This document shows positions 45,001 through 56,204 of a stretch of DNA of 64,000 nt, one piece after another; position 1 is the stretch's first letter; each line of letters begins with the position of its first letter. The DNA is from Sorex araneus (lineage: Eukaryota > Chordata > Mammalia > Eulipotyphla > Soricidae). The translations under genes and the position numbers were made by a program. The notes below the pieces were generated by a model that saw nothing but the letters and a program-made list of their open reading frames with translations, searched no databases and was not told the origin of the DNA. The stretch covers positions 167,682,172-167,746,171 of the forward strand of contig NC_073305.1 of assembly GCF_027595985.1 (NCBI RefSeq), in the 5' to 3' direction.

Positions 45001-45001
45001 T
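44963..45001 (+). repeat. (GT)n microsatellite
   Basis: A tgtgtgtg run with two ta interruptions near its start, ending in a T-run. The Cys/Val frame across it is not a gene. Confidence 0.97.
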
Positions 45002-45014
45002 TCTTTTTTTTTTT

Positions 45015-45546
45015 AATGGAAGACTAGGTTTAGGGGTCTACATACATTTACATTTGAGGGTATCTCTTTCACCCAAAATTATGACAATTACTCCATTTCT
45101 TGATAAGAAACACTGGTTAATAATTGTTTCTTTTAATTTATTGTCAACAATAAATTAAACACAACTGGAAAATTGTGAAAGCATGTGAATGAGCCCCAAG
45201 ATTCACATGAAGTATACTGTTAGGTGGGTTGGGTTTCCTCATCTTAAAATTTTAAGGAAAGGCTACATTACTTCTCTGAAGTTCCTTTCTATGTAGAAAA
45301 ATATATTACTGTATCTGTTTCATTACTTCTCAAGATAAATATGCTACGTACGGGTTCCATATATTTCTCTTTAGATAGGAGTTATGATAAAATGATTTAT
45401 TGGAATGTGAGTTCATAAAAACTCAGCCTGGAACAAAACAGGACCTACAGTGGTGCTGCATTTTTTAAAAAAAATCTAAAAGATAAATTGTCTCAAAGGA
45501 CTATGAAGGACCGTACTCAGAGTAGAAATGGGAATATTTGGTTACT
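45015..45546. other. AT-rich unique DNA, nothing recognised
   Basis: No gene or repeat landmark was seen. Confidence 0.55.
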
Positions 45547-45582
45547 ATAATTGTCATTTTCTGTATCGTTCCAATTTTAGTA

Positions 45583-45839
45583 TATGCGAGCTAAAGCTAT
45601 AGCAGGTAGATTTGCCTTCCACGCAACCAACTCAGGTTTGATTCCCCACCCTCTCAGAGAGCCCGGCAAGCTACCGAGAGTATTCAACCCACACAGCAGA
45701 CCCTGGCAAGCTCCCCTCGGCATATTTGATATGCCAAAAACAGTAACAACAAGTCACTCAATGGAGATGTTACTGTTGCCTGCTCAAGCAAATCAATGAA
45801 CAATGGGACGACAGTGATATGACAGTGCTACAGTGCTAC
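45583..45839 (+). mobile_element. RTE-tailed SINE on the plus strand
   Basis: It reads directly: head agctaaagctatagcaggta, B-box region caggtttgattccccaccct, agcccggcaagctaccgaga, agaccctggcaagctcccct, tatgccaaaaacagtaacaa, tgcctgctcaagcaaatcaa, then gacagtgctacagtgctac as tandem tail. Direct repeats ataattgtcatt at 45547-45558 and 45840-45851 are a likely TSD, although about 25 bases with no SINE match lie between the left repeat and the head. Confidence 0.93.
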
Positions 45840-45854
45840 ATAATTGTCATTAGT

Positions 45855-46547
45855 TGGTAAAAAGTTGAACCTAAGGACATGTCCCCCAATATTCATATCC
45901 TTAAAGTTAAATCTGTCTACCAAGAAAAAAGCAGGATTCTGAATTCTCACTCAATTTTTTTCAAAAGAAATTTAAAGCAATATGTAATAAACTGCAAGTA
46001 ATAAATTATGTCAGGTTTCTAATTCAAGATCTAATCAATTCCTGAAGTGATTACAGAAAGTCATCTAGCAAAATACACATAGTTTTGTTAGTGACCAATA
46101 CATTCATTTTTCTTATATGGAGATTATTCATGTTAACATTGAAAATATCATCATTTTTCTCTTCTAAAATCTAAGTTAGGTTATATCAGAAGTATGAAAT
46201 GTGTCAATGTGTGCATCAGGATTCAAAGCCTGATTCAAAGAAACAATGAGAACTAGGAAGTAGGATTTCCAATACACTTGTCTCTCTTGATCCATTTCTT
46301 TCTTGTTTTTTATAATCTCATTATAAATGAGTCCACAAGGAAAAGACAGAATTAAAATTGAGTTAGTCATGACTAACCTTTATATATACACCTACTTCTT
46401 AAAGTAGATTTCTAAGTAGGTCTATGCAATTACTAAGAAGCAATCGTAGGGAGGATAGAATAGATAAAAGTGATTTTTGCAACTGTCAGTAAATAAAATG
46501 CATGAAAAGTTGAGGTGAATCAGACAGTCAAAACAGAACGTCGAATC
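45855..46547. other. AT-rich unique DNA, nothing recognised
   Basis: No confident gene or repeat landmark; an early part of the following L1 may begin here but is too diverged to call. Confidence 0.5.
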
Positions 46548-46993
46548 ATAAAAAAAATCAAAAACAAATCAAACAACAATGCCATTAAAAATTGCAAAAG
46601 GAAATAAACACACTTTCAGCAGGCACATGAAAGCTTTAAGGGAAGTGCAAATAAAAATGACAATGATATATTATCTCATACCAATAAGAATTCATATATA
46701 AGAAAGACTCAGAACACCAAGTACTGACGGAAAGTGGAGGAAAAAGGAAACCACATTCACCATAGGTGTGATTGTCTGATACAGCTTCTATGGAGATTAC
46801 TAAAGAAAAAAAGACTAAGTTTCCATATGATGAAGCAATTTCACTTCTTGGCATATATCCACAATGCATTTTAAAAAAACCCATGAAGTGTAAGAGATAA
46901 ATTCACATCTCTGTTCATTGCAGAGTTGAGTACAATATTCAGGATATGGAAACAACCCAAATGTCTAATGACAGATGAAAGGATAAAGAAGTT
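46548..46993 (+). mobile_element. Old L1 ORF2 3' region, left half
   Basis: Ordered L1 landmarks: gaagtgcaaataaaaatgac, atattatctcataccaataag, gaaacaacccaaatgtctaat and gacagatgaaaggataaag. This is the end of ORF2, where mammalian L1s share a conserved DNA pattern. It is broken by the HAL1-like insertion and resumes at 48839. Frames are destroyed. Confidence 0.82.
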
Positions 46994-48829
46994 ATAGTGT
47001 ACAACTCAGGTGAGACCTGCTTCAGACTACCACTGGACCTATTTCACATGGCAGAAGGGGCCCCTTTCTCCAGATTGGATGCTCATCAACCTCCACACCT
47101 GACCTGTACCATATTAGGGGCCCAAATCACAGCTTCTGAAGCACACTGTATTGATCTACATGACAGATCTACTTAACAAATCACATGCTGCACACAGTTA
47201 TTCTTTCTGTTTTTCTGTAAAAACAAGCAAAGAAGACAGAGAAAACCTGTGGCTTTATCCCTCAGCATCTTCCAGGATAGGTAAATGCAAAGACTGACCC
47301 CGGCACAGCAAGAACACAACATGTTGAACTCACTAAGCTCAATGAGTGAAAACAAGATCACTGAAAACTTAAGCAACACCAGTAAATCCTTTGTGTCTTT
47401 ATTGACACTATGATGAGGATGTTCAGTTAGTTAAAAATCAATAGTACAGATAGTCAGCAAAGCACAAGTATGAGAGTTGACATGAAAATGTATTTTAGTC
47501 AGACATGACAAATTAATAACATGATAAGTGATATACAGAAGTCAATAGATGATCTAAAGAGAAGAATAACAGAACTGAGCAAAAGATTGAGAAACTCCAA
47601 GATGAAAAGGTGTAAACTGCTAGGAAACAGTCAAAACCAGAAAATAGTCTGCAAGAGGATAAGTATAAGAATCATTGGACTCTGAAGAGCAAAAGACAAA
47701 TGTGATGAAGAAGCTTTAAGTCAAGTAGAAGAATTTCCCAGAGTTGACATTACAGTCACCAGGATCCACAAAACCTAAAGGGTTATAGTGAAAATAGATC
47801 CAATTAGGAAAGCTTCAAGAAACATTATACTCAAAACATTATACTCCAAAGTTAGACACAGAATATTGAAAATAGCAAGATCAAAAAAAGGAAATTACAT
47901 ACAAAGAAAAGCCCGTAAGAGGTGCAGCAGATCTATTAAATGAGACTCTACAGACCAAAAGAATACAGTACAATATCCAATGAAAATAACACCTCATCAA
48001 GAATGCTCTATTCAGCTGGATTAAGATTTTAAGGACCTATATAAAGCTTTATGGACAGGCAAAGCTTAGTAAATTGATAGCCTTAAAACCAGTTTTTCAA
48101 GAACTGTTTAAATATCTCCTGCTAAGGACAGGGGAAACTTCCAATCAAATAGCATTGAGTATGGCATACACCAATGGTGTATATGGCTGTTCTCTCTTAA
48201 ATTGAAAAAGGTTAAAATCATCTAGTAACTTATCACAAAGGTTTACTTTTATTGATTTATTTTCTGATAATTTTATTTTCCACTCTTTTAAACTTTATTG
48301 GATCAAATAATATGAAATAAATTATTATATGCTTGCCAAGGTTGTGGGGTCAAAAATGTTTATTTATAATAAGAAAGATATGATGATGATTATCACAATA
48401 AAAACCAGGTACAAAAGAAAATTTAATATCATATATTTTGGATGCTGTAGTTGTAAACTCAGTTATAAAAATTATAATAAGCAGCATACTATATTGTATT
48501 AAATATTTGAATTTTTTATTTACATAGGTTAAATCAACAGCAGTCAATCAATCACTGCAAACTGATTTTCATTAATTTATTTTCTGATAATTACACATGA
48601 CATTTATTTAAGTTTTGTTGGACGAAGAAATATGAAATAAAATTTTTATATGGCTTCCAAGGGGGTTGGCTGTGGGGTGGCAGGGAACCTGGGGATGCTG
48701 GTGGAGAGAAGGTGACATTGGTGATGGGGTTGGTATTGGAACACCATATGCCTGAAACAACTCTGTTATGAACAACTTTGTAAATCATTGTGTTTTAGTT
48801 TAAACAAATAATAATGAAAGGAAAGAAAA
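46994..48829 (+). mobile_element. HAL1-like element, nearly complete, with 9-bp TSD
   Basis: aaagaagtt at 46985-46993 and 48830-48838 flank it, and its removal rejoins the L1 (aaagaagtt + ctggtatatgtacac). In order: a 5' region (46994-47480), an ORF1-like part with coiled-coil-type DNA and the ORF1 C-terminal similarity (47480-48130, for example aacacctcatcaagaatgct), then a 3'UTR (48130-48800) with ctgaaacaactctgttatg near its end. ORF2 is absent. Near the 3' end a ~100-bp block occurs twice (48246-48345 and 48560-48665). At 1.84 kb it is the right size for a HAL1. No intact frame remains. Confidence 0.82.
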
Positions 48830-48838
48830 AAAGAAGTT

Positions 48839-49245
48839 CTGGTATATGTACACAGTGGAATCCTATACAGCTATAAGAAAAGATAAAATTATGAAGTTTT
48901 CTGCATCCTGGATGGAATTCGAGGACCTCATGTTCAAAGAATGAAGTCACAGGGAGAAGGACACATACCAGATGATCTCACTCCTCTGTGGTATACAGAG
49001 AAACAAAACAGAAAGCCAGCAGTATCAGTGGCAAGACCCGATCTTTGGATTACAAAATTACAATTACCAAATAGCTGGGGGAAAGGTTGAGGGATTGAAG
49101 AGATGGGCCAGAAGAATAGCCATGGAGGGTTTTGGACACTTAGTGTAAGTGAGGTGCAGGAACTGTGTACATCAAAGCTGTAAACATTAACATTATTATA
49201 ACTATTATTACTTAAATTGCAACAATAAAGTTTTTGAAAGTTGAA
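48839..49245 (+). mobile_element. Old L1 3' end, right half
   Basis: It continues the L1 from 46993: ctggtatatgtacacagtgg, aatcctatacagctataag, atcctggatggaattcgag and gatgatctcactcctctgtg, then a 3'UTR ending in acaataaagtttttgaaag. The older 3'UTR lacks the ggtggg-rich end of the younger L1s in this window. Confidence 0.85.
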
Positions 49246-49324
49246 ACAAATGAGAAAATTTTATTTTCCTTTTTCAATTTTATTCTCATGGAAATACATC
49301 ATTAGGCAATTATTTTTTAATATT

Positions 49325-49450
49325 TCTGTGTGGAGGGAGTGGGTCACATCCTGCAGTATTTAAAGCTTATTTCTTACTCTGCAATCAGGCATCACTCCTG
49401 ATGTGCTTAGAATACCATATTGGGTATCTGGGATTAATGGTCTGGCCCCA
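49325..49450 (-). mobile_element. Old SINE, diverged
   Basis: agtgggtcacatcctgcagt, caggcatcactcctgatgtg and accatattgggtatctggga appear in the inverted SINE order. The head is shortened to ggtctggcccc. Confidence 0.7.
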
Positions 49451-50111
49451 TTGATATTACTCCTTAAAATAGTATTATAATAATGTCTTGTAGATTTTAT
49501 CCATCCTGGATAAAATCAAGCTAATTTTTGAATTGCTTGAGTAAGATATCTTAAACAATAAACTATAAGACACCAAAATTTTAACACTTTACATTGCCAA
49601 GGATACTGTTTAGTTATTTAAAATACAATGGCAAAAAATTAGCTCTTTTTCTGAATAACACTAACATGAGATACAATGGTGTTAGGTTTAAATTTTTATA
49701 AATGTGACTTAATGGTGGTGGAAAAGTTTTTATAATGTAGTGAGAAAAATCCTTTCTCTGAAAAAGATGCTGTAAAATACAATAGAAAGAAGATTCTGAG
49801 TTATACTAATTTGGAGAAATTATAATTATAGTATAGTATCACCATGACAGATGAGAAAAGAGTGCTTAATGACTCTCAAGAAAAAATTGTAAACCATTTC
49901 TCATAATCTGGACAGGAAAAGATAAACACTGAGAATCTGGCATACTGACTATTCTACTGGAGAGCAGAGGACAAAAGATCTGTCATAATTAAAGTTAGTC
50001 CTCTGATTCTTTGACTGAATCTTGAGATTGGAAGAGGCTTCAAATTCTACTCATTGTCTTAATCATATCAGTACATTTATAATTCTTCCAACCAGTAATT
50101 CTCAGTATGAC
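49451..50111. other. AT-rich unique DNA, nothing recognised
   Basis: No gene or repeat landmark was seen. Confidence 0.55.
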
Positions 50112-50122
50112 ACATGATATAA

Positions 50123-50262
50123 TAGCACTGTAGCACTGTAGTCCCGATGTTCATTGATTTGCTGGAGTGGGCACCAGTAACGTCTCCATTGTGAGACTTG
50201 TTGTTATTGTTTTTGGCATATCGAGTGTGACACAGGTAGCTTGCCAGGCTCTGTCCTGTGGG
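50123..50262 (-). mobile_element. 5'-truncated RTE-tailed SINE with 11-bp TSD
   Basis: Perfect direct repeats acatgatataa at 50112-50122 and 50263-50273. Only the 3' 140 bases of the element are present, from cagagcctggcaagctacct to gctacagtgctacagtgcta (minus). The tRNA-like head is absent, so this copy proves that the RTE-like tail alone is the end that primes insertion, as expected for LINE-driven copying from the 3' end. Confidence 0.95.
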
Positions 50263-50273
50263 ACATGATATAA

Positions 50274-50945
50274 CAAATACCAAAAAATGCTGTTGTTAAG
50301 GGCTCTTAAATGTCCAAACTTTATCAAGGGAGAAAGAATTTCTACTGAAAGATGAAAATATCAAACATAAGGTTTTCCACAATTTCTATATTATTAATCC
50401 TTCTAATTTTTGGAAATTATTTTAACATAGAAAAATATTATTATTAGTTTGTCTATATTTGCTCTTTGGAGTTAAACAAAATTGAGAACTTTTTCATATC
50501 ACAGTATTCCAAATATGTATAGGTTGTTAAGTGCTTTCTTCTCCATGCTAAATAGTCCCTTAACAAATGTCCAGCTGGTTTTAAAATATCCCCTATAGTC
50601 TCAAAGATTCTCCCCTCTAAATCATTAAGATCCCTAAGATACAGAATAAAGCAGACATATACATTCAATTCAAAATAGAGTGACTCTTTTCCTTCCTGAT
50701 GAATGCGACTTAGTTATCCATTTTATAAAGTAAATCATCCTCTTCTAAATTTTAAATGACTCAAAAATTAATACTTTTTGGAATTACTGAAGTGTATTTT
50801 AAATTATGAAAATTTCCATATTGATTATATATAAAATATATGTCCTGGTATAAGACAATTTCTGAAAATTTTACCAAAATTGAAATATTTGTAAGATTTT
50901 ACAAAATTTTAATTATTAAAATTTTAATTTACAAAATCACTTATT
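50274..50945. other. AT-rich unique DNA, nothing recognised
   Basis: No gene or repeat landmark was seen. The 71-codon minus frame (50453-50668) matches no family. Confidence 0.55.
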
Positions 50946-50949
50946 TTTC

Positions 50950-51048
50950 TATGCTCAGAGATCACTCTTGGTGATGCTCGAGAATGTTACATCATGTAGC
51001 TATTGAACTAGTGTCCACAGCATTTCCTACAAGTTCTGAATCATTGTA
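50950..51048 (-). mobile_element. Very diverged SINE fragment, tentative
   Basis: tatgctcagagatcactctt and ggtgatgctcgag resemble the inverted SINE body; the rest is too decayed to align. Confidence 0.4.
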
Positions 51049-51049
51049 C

Positions 51050-51700
51050 TATAGATATGCTAGTAATATACTTGGATGTAAAGAGTAAAACATCCAAGTA
51101 AATACCAAAAACAGCAACCCAGTTTTAAATGCTAGAGTTAACAGTTCAATGAAAAATTGGTTCTATAATGGCCCTATTATTATCTTTTTGAACGTTAAAT
51201 GTGTCATTAATACTTTGGCAATCTCACCTTGTAGTATCATCATAAATTAACCCAGTGCATTATCTGATTATTCATTATCAGTTATTGTAATATGTGTTGA
51301 TGATACTGCTCATCCATTACCCTAAAATAGGGTGCATTATTGTGGGAGATGAATATCGCCTGCATATCTAATTTAATTAATCTTGTAAATTTCAGAAATT
51401 ATTTCACTTGCCATTATAAACTATGCCTGCACACATATTTTAGCACTGTGAATATGTAATTCATTGTTTAAAATACTGTTATTCTGAGAGTGAAAAACAA
51501 GTTTCTAAAATTATATCAATGCAATATATGCAAACTGACAATTTAAAGTTACATTAAATGATCATGCCTATTATGAAAAAATTATAAATCCAATTTTTCA
51601 TTGAACTGTTAACACCTTAGCATTTAAAAACTGAGATGTTGTTTTTGGCATTTTTTACTCTTTATATCCAAGTAAATTATTAGCATCTATATATAGGTAA
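51050..51700. repeat. Long imperfect inverted repeat with ~385-bp spacer
   Basis: The left arm (about 51050-51185) and right arm (about 51571-51700) are reverse complements over most of their length, including a perfect 21-base core (aacagttcaatgaaaaattgg at 51140-51160, its complement at 51590-51610) and ggatgtaaagagtaaaa against its counterpart at 51650-51668. The left arm has an 11-base insertion. The spacer is AT-rich and non-coding. It may be a decayed DNA transposon with long terminal inverted repeats or an inverted duplication. I do not recognise the family. Confidence 0.8.
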
Positions 51701-51969
51701 AACTACATCTAAGCATGGAAAAATTTTGTAGAAAGCATATAGTACGACATATTAGCCATGGCTCTTTAGAAGTATTACTATTTTTGGTAGATACTGTGTT
51801 GAATTTTATGTATGAGACAACTGAAATGTATTCATTATCAAAAGTTTAGTGTTACAAATTTCTCATATTCAAATATATAGATTTTAAACCATTTCGTATA
51901 GAATATCAAAGGTTTATGTTCACTATTATAGATATATAATGTAATTTAAAGTTGGTGAAAGAAAAGCCA

Positions 51970-52166
51970 GCGAAGGGCTGGAGCAGTAGCATATTGGGTA
52001 GGGCATTTGCCTTGTGTGCAGCCAAACCGGCTTCTATTCCCAGCATCCAATATGGTCCCCTGGGCACCGCCAGGGGTAATTCCTGAGTGCAGAGCCAGGA
52101 GTAACCCCTGTGCATTGCCGGATATGACCCCCCCCGAAAAAAACAAAACAAAAAGAAAAAGAAGAT
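51970..52166 (+). mobile_element. Young A-tailed SINE with 9-bp TSD
   Basis: Head gggctggagcagtagcatat, body agcatccaatatggtcccct, gagtgcagagccaggagta and a tail of cccccgaaaaaaacaaaac with further A-rich units. gaaaagcca repeats lie at 51961-51969 and 52167-52175. The long minus-strand frames (51906-52235) are the SINE reversed. Confidence 0.92.
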
Positions 52167-52179
52167 GAAAAGCCAAGAA

Positions 52180-52310
52180 TTCAGTGGGTGAGGTGTTTGC
52201 CTCACATACAGTGGACCTAGGTTAATTACAGACACACCATAGTGCTTTTCAATCCACCACCAGTTATCCCTGAGTGCAGAGTCAGAGAGAAAAACCCAGG
52301 AAAAGTAAAA
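52180..52310 (+). mobile_element. Old SINE next to a young one
   Basis: gtgggtgaggtgtttgcctc, gacctaggttaattacagac and cctgagtgcagagtcagag are the head, B-box and body landmarks of a diverged plus-strand copy, immediately after the young copy's TSD. Confidence 0.78.
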
Positions 52311-52699
52311 TAATCTCCCACTTCCCCCTCAGAATTTCTTTGACGATTCATTGACTTTTATTATTCCATATATATTATAATAATGTAGAACAAAAATTCT
52401 TAACAACACACAAATAACAATAAATATTCTGAATAACAATACTCTAACATTTAATAAAATCTCAATAGCAATTTTTAGGACAATGTTCCTACAAAAATGA
52501 CATGGGGGATTCTTTTTTTTATTAATGAGTCACCGTGAGGGTACAGTTACAGAGTTTCATGCCTGTGTTACAGTTATACAATACTCGAATACCCATCCCT
52601 TCATCAGTGCCCATTCTCCTCCACTGATGGCACCAGGGTCCCTCCCATCCACCGTGCTGCACCCCCACCCCTTGACAAGGAATTCCTTATTGTTCTCTC

Positions 52700-54540
52700 T
52701 CTCCTTTTGGGTGTTATGGTTTGCAATGGATATACTGGGTGGCTATCGTGTTCAGTCTATAGTCGGCTTTCAACCCGCCTCTCACATCCTGAGTGGATCC
52801 TCCACTACACTTTAGTTGGTGTTCCCTTCTCTATCTGAGCTGCCCTCTTTCCCAGCATGAGAGGGCAGCTTCCAAGCCATGGAGCAGGCCTCCTGGTACT
52901 TATTGCTAATATTCTTGAATGTTAGTCTCCCATTCTGTTGTTTTATATTCTGCAGATGAGCGCAATCTTTCTGTGTCTGTCTCTTTCTTTTTGACTCATT
53001 TCACTTAGCATGATACTTTCCACCTTGATTCACTTACATGCAAAGTTCATGACTTCATCCTTTCTGACAGCTGCATAGTATTCCATTGTGTAGATGTATC
53101 AAAGTTTCTTAAACCAGTCATCTGTTCTCGGGCATTTATTTTTTTTCCAAATTCTGGCTATTATGAACAGTGCTGCAATGAACATACAGGTGCAGATGTC
53201 ATTTCAACTATACTTTTTTGCCTCTCCAGGATATATTCCCAGAAGTGGTATTACTGGGTCAAATGGAAGCTCAATTTCTAATTTTTTGAGAAGTGACTAT
53301 ATTGTTTTCCAAAAGGTCTGAACCAGTTGGCATTCCCACCAGCAGTGTAGGAGGGTTCCTTTCTCCCCACATCCACGCCAACATCGTTTGTCTTTGTTCC
53401 TCTGGATATGAGCCAGTCTCTGTGGTGAGGTGGTATCTCATAGTTGTTTTGATCTGCATCTCCCTGATGATTAGTGATGAAGAGCATTTTTTCATGTGCC
53501 TCTTAGCCATTCGTATTTCCTCCTTGAGAAAGTTTGTGTTCATTTCTTCACCCCATTTTTTGATGGGGTTGGATGTTTTCTTCTTGTAGAGGTCAACCAG
53601 TGCCTTGTATAACCTTGATATCAACCCCTTATCAGATGGGTATTGGGTGAATATCCTTTCCCATTCTGTAGATTGCCTTTGTATTCTTGTCACTATATCT
53701 TTTGCGGTGTAGAAGCTTCTTAGTTTAATATAGTTCCATTTGTATAGCTCTGTTTCACTTGGCTGCTCAGTTGCATGTAATCTTTGAAGATACCTTTAGC
53801 TTCAATATTGTGGAGGGTTTTGCCGACCTTGTCTTCAATGTACCTTATGGTTTGTCGTCTGATGCTGAGGTCTTTAATCCATTTTGATCTGACTTTTGTG
53901 CATGGTGTTAGATCGAGGTCTAAGTCCATTTTTTGCATGTGGTTGTCCAGTTATGCCAGCAGCATTTATTGAAGAGGCTTTCCTTGCTCCACTTCACATT
54001 TCTTGCTCCCTTATCAAAGATCAGATGATCATATATTTGCGGTTGCATGTACGGATATTCCACCCTGTTCAATTGATCGGCGGCTCTCCCTTTTTTCCAG
54101 TACCATGCTGTTTTAATTGTTACCACTTTGTAGTAAAGTTTGAAGTTGGGGAGGGTGATGCCTCTCATTGCCTTTTTCCCAAGAATTGCTTTAGCTATTC
54201 GTGGGCGTTTATTGTTCCATATGAATTTCAGTAGTGTTTGATCAATTTCTTTGAAGAATTTCATGGTTATCCTTATAGGTATCACATTGAATCTGTATAG
54301 TGCTTTGGGGAGTATTGCCATTTTGACAATATTAAGTCATCCTATCCATGAGCAGGGAATATGCTTCCATTTCCTCGTGTCCTCTTTTATTTCATTGAGT
54401 AGCGTTTTGAGGTTTTCCTTGTAGAGTTCCTTCACCTCCTTAGTTAGGCTGATTCCTAGGTACTTGATTTTCTGGGGCACAATTGTGAATGGGATTTTTT
54501 TTATTTCATTTTCCTCTGTCTCGCTATTTGTGTATAGGAA
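52700..54540 (-). pseudogene. L1 ORF2 C-terminal part, broken
   Basis: Two long minus-strand frames hold the region after the reverse transcriptase: 53920-54321 (133 codons, with [35 protein letters not shown] and the W-rich region that follows) and 53271-53693 (140 codons, with [20 protein letters not shown]). The frame near the end should contain a Cys/His zinc-knuckle-like region; I cannot confirm it. A frameshift near 53700-53720 separates the two. In a live L1 this part of ORF2p helps hold the RNA during target-primed reverse transcription. Confidence 0.88.
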
Positions 54541-55740
54541 AGCCAGAGATCAATGATATGGAAACCCAAAAAACAATCCGAAAGATTAATGAAACAAAGA
54601 GCTTCTTCTTTGAGAAAATAAACAAGATTGATAAACCACTAGTAAAACTCACAAAGAAAGAAAGAGAGAGAACCCTAATAAACCGAATAAGAAATGAAAA
54701 GGGGGATATCACAACAGAAAACAATGAAATTCAAAAGATCATCAGAGACTACTTTGAAAATCTTTATGCGCAAAACAAGAGAACCTAAAAGAAATGGACA
54801 AATCCTTGATTCCTATAATCTCCCAAGACTGAATCAAGAAGACTTGGAATACCTGAATAGACCATTAGTATCAAGGAAATTGAAACTGTTATCAAATGTC
54901 TTCCCAAAACCAAAAGCCCAGGCCTGGATGGATTCACTAGCGAATTCTTCCAAATATTTAAAGAGGACCTGTTGCCAGTTATCTTCAAGGTTTTCAAGGA
55001 AATTGAAGAAACAGGGACTCTACCAAACAGTTTCTATGAGGCTCATATCTCCCAAATACTAGAAGCAAACAAAGATACCACTAACAAAGAAAACTACAGG
55101 CTGAACTACAGGCTGATGAACACAGATGCGAAGATTCTCAACAAAATATTAGCAAATAGAATCCAACAACTCAGCAAAAAGATCATACATTACAACCAAG
55201 TAGGATTCATCCCGGGGATGCAAGGATAGATTAATATTTGGAAATCAATCAACATAATCCATCATATCAACAAAAGTAAAAATAAAAACTATATGATCAT
55301 TTCATTAGATGGAGAAAAAGCATTTAACAAGATCCAACAACCATTTATAATGAAAACTCTAACCAAAATAGGCTTAGAAGGAACTTTCTTCAAGATAGTC
55401 GAAGCCATCTACCACAAACCCATGGCAAGCATTATCCTCAATGGAGAAACATTAAAGGCCTTCCCTCTAAGATCAGGAACAAGACAAGGATGCCCACTCT
55501 CACCACTTCTGTTCAACATAGTACTGGAAGTACTTGCAATAGCAATTAGGCAAGAAAAAGACATTAAGGCTTTCAGATAGTAAAGGAAGAAATCAAGCTC
55601 TCACCATTTGCAGATGACATGATTCTAAACCTAGAGAATCCTAAAACCTCCACTAAGAAACTCCTAGAAACGATAGACTTGTATAGCAAAGTTGCAGGCT
55701 ATAAAATCAATACTCAAAAATCCATGGCCTTTCTATATGC
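54541..55740 (+). pseudogene. L1 ORF2 linker and reverse-transcriptase part, inverted
   Basis: Frames at 54489-54788, 54972-55229 and 55293-55580 carry, in order, [20 protein letters not shown], the RT region [28 protein letters not shown] and [20 protein letters not shown], and then near 55605 [13 protein letters not shown] with the catalytic Asp pair. A frameshift separates motif RQGC from FADD (stop at 55580). The segment has no endonuclease: 5' truncation removed it. It cannot act because its C-terminal half lies in the opposite orientation. Confidence 0.9.
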
Positions 55741-55760
55741 AAATGACATGGGGGATTCTT

Positions 55761-56204
55761 ATTGGGACTGAACTGAATATGTGTAGCACTTTCAATGAGA
55801 TGATCATTTTAGCAACGTCAATTCTTCAAAACCATGAGTGGGGGTGTGCTTTCATTTCCTTGTATCTTCTATTTCTTTTATTGTGACAACAGTTTTCTTT
55901 GTGTACGTTTTTCACTTTCTTTATACAATTATTCCCAGATATTTATTTGTGGGGTATTTACAATTGTGAATTGGATTTTAATTTTAGGTTTCTCTTTATT
56001 CTACTTCATTGCTTTAATATTGGAATCATGGATTTCTGCTTGCTGATTTGGTAGACTGCCACTTAATTACATGCATTTATTGTTTCCAGAAGTTTTATGG
56101 GGAGTAGTCTCTATAGTTTTCTAAGTGTGATATGATGTCATCGGCGAATAGTGAATGGTTGACTCTTCTTTTATTATCTCTATCCCATAATATCACTTTG
56201 TCTT
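55761..56204 (-). mobile_element. Older L1 ORF2 fragment hosting the nest (left)
   Basis: The plus strand reads as a reversed L1: gaactgaatatgtgtagcac, cattttagcaacgtcaattc, ttcctttgtat-like and ttcccagatatttatttgtg, each more diverged than its counterpart at 54240-54500. It also extends left of the young L1 to about 52470. The young L1 and the RTE copy interrupt it. Confidence 0.82.

Larger units (their letters stand above)
52515..55740 (-). mobile_element. Young L1 with 5' inversion (twin priming), 20-bp TSD
   Basis: Perfect 20-bp repeats aaatgacatgggggattctt at 52495-52514 and 55741-55760 bound one insertion of two parts. 52515 to about 54540 is the L1 3' end on minus (poly(A), 3'UTR, ORF2 C-terminal region). 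About 54541-55740 is the preceding part of ORF2 on plus. In L1 order the plus part ends at tttctatatgc and the minus part begins at ttcctatacac, so they adjoin with about a dozen bases of overlap: the signature of twin priming. It landed inside an older minus-strand L1. The perfect TSD and long frames make it one of the youngest insertions here. Confidence 0.95.

Noticed and set aside
53271-55580. Functional reverse-transcriptase gene
   Set aside because: The frames are broken and the two halves lie on opposite strands; it is an inverted L1 fragment.
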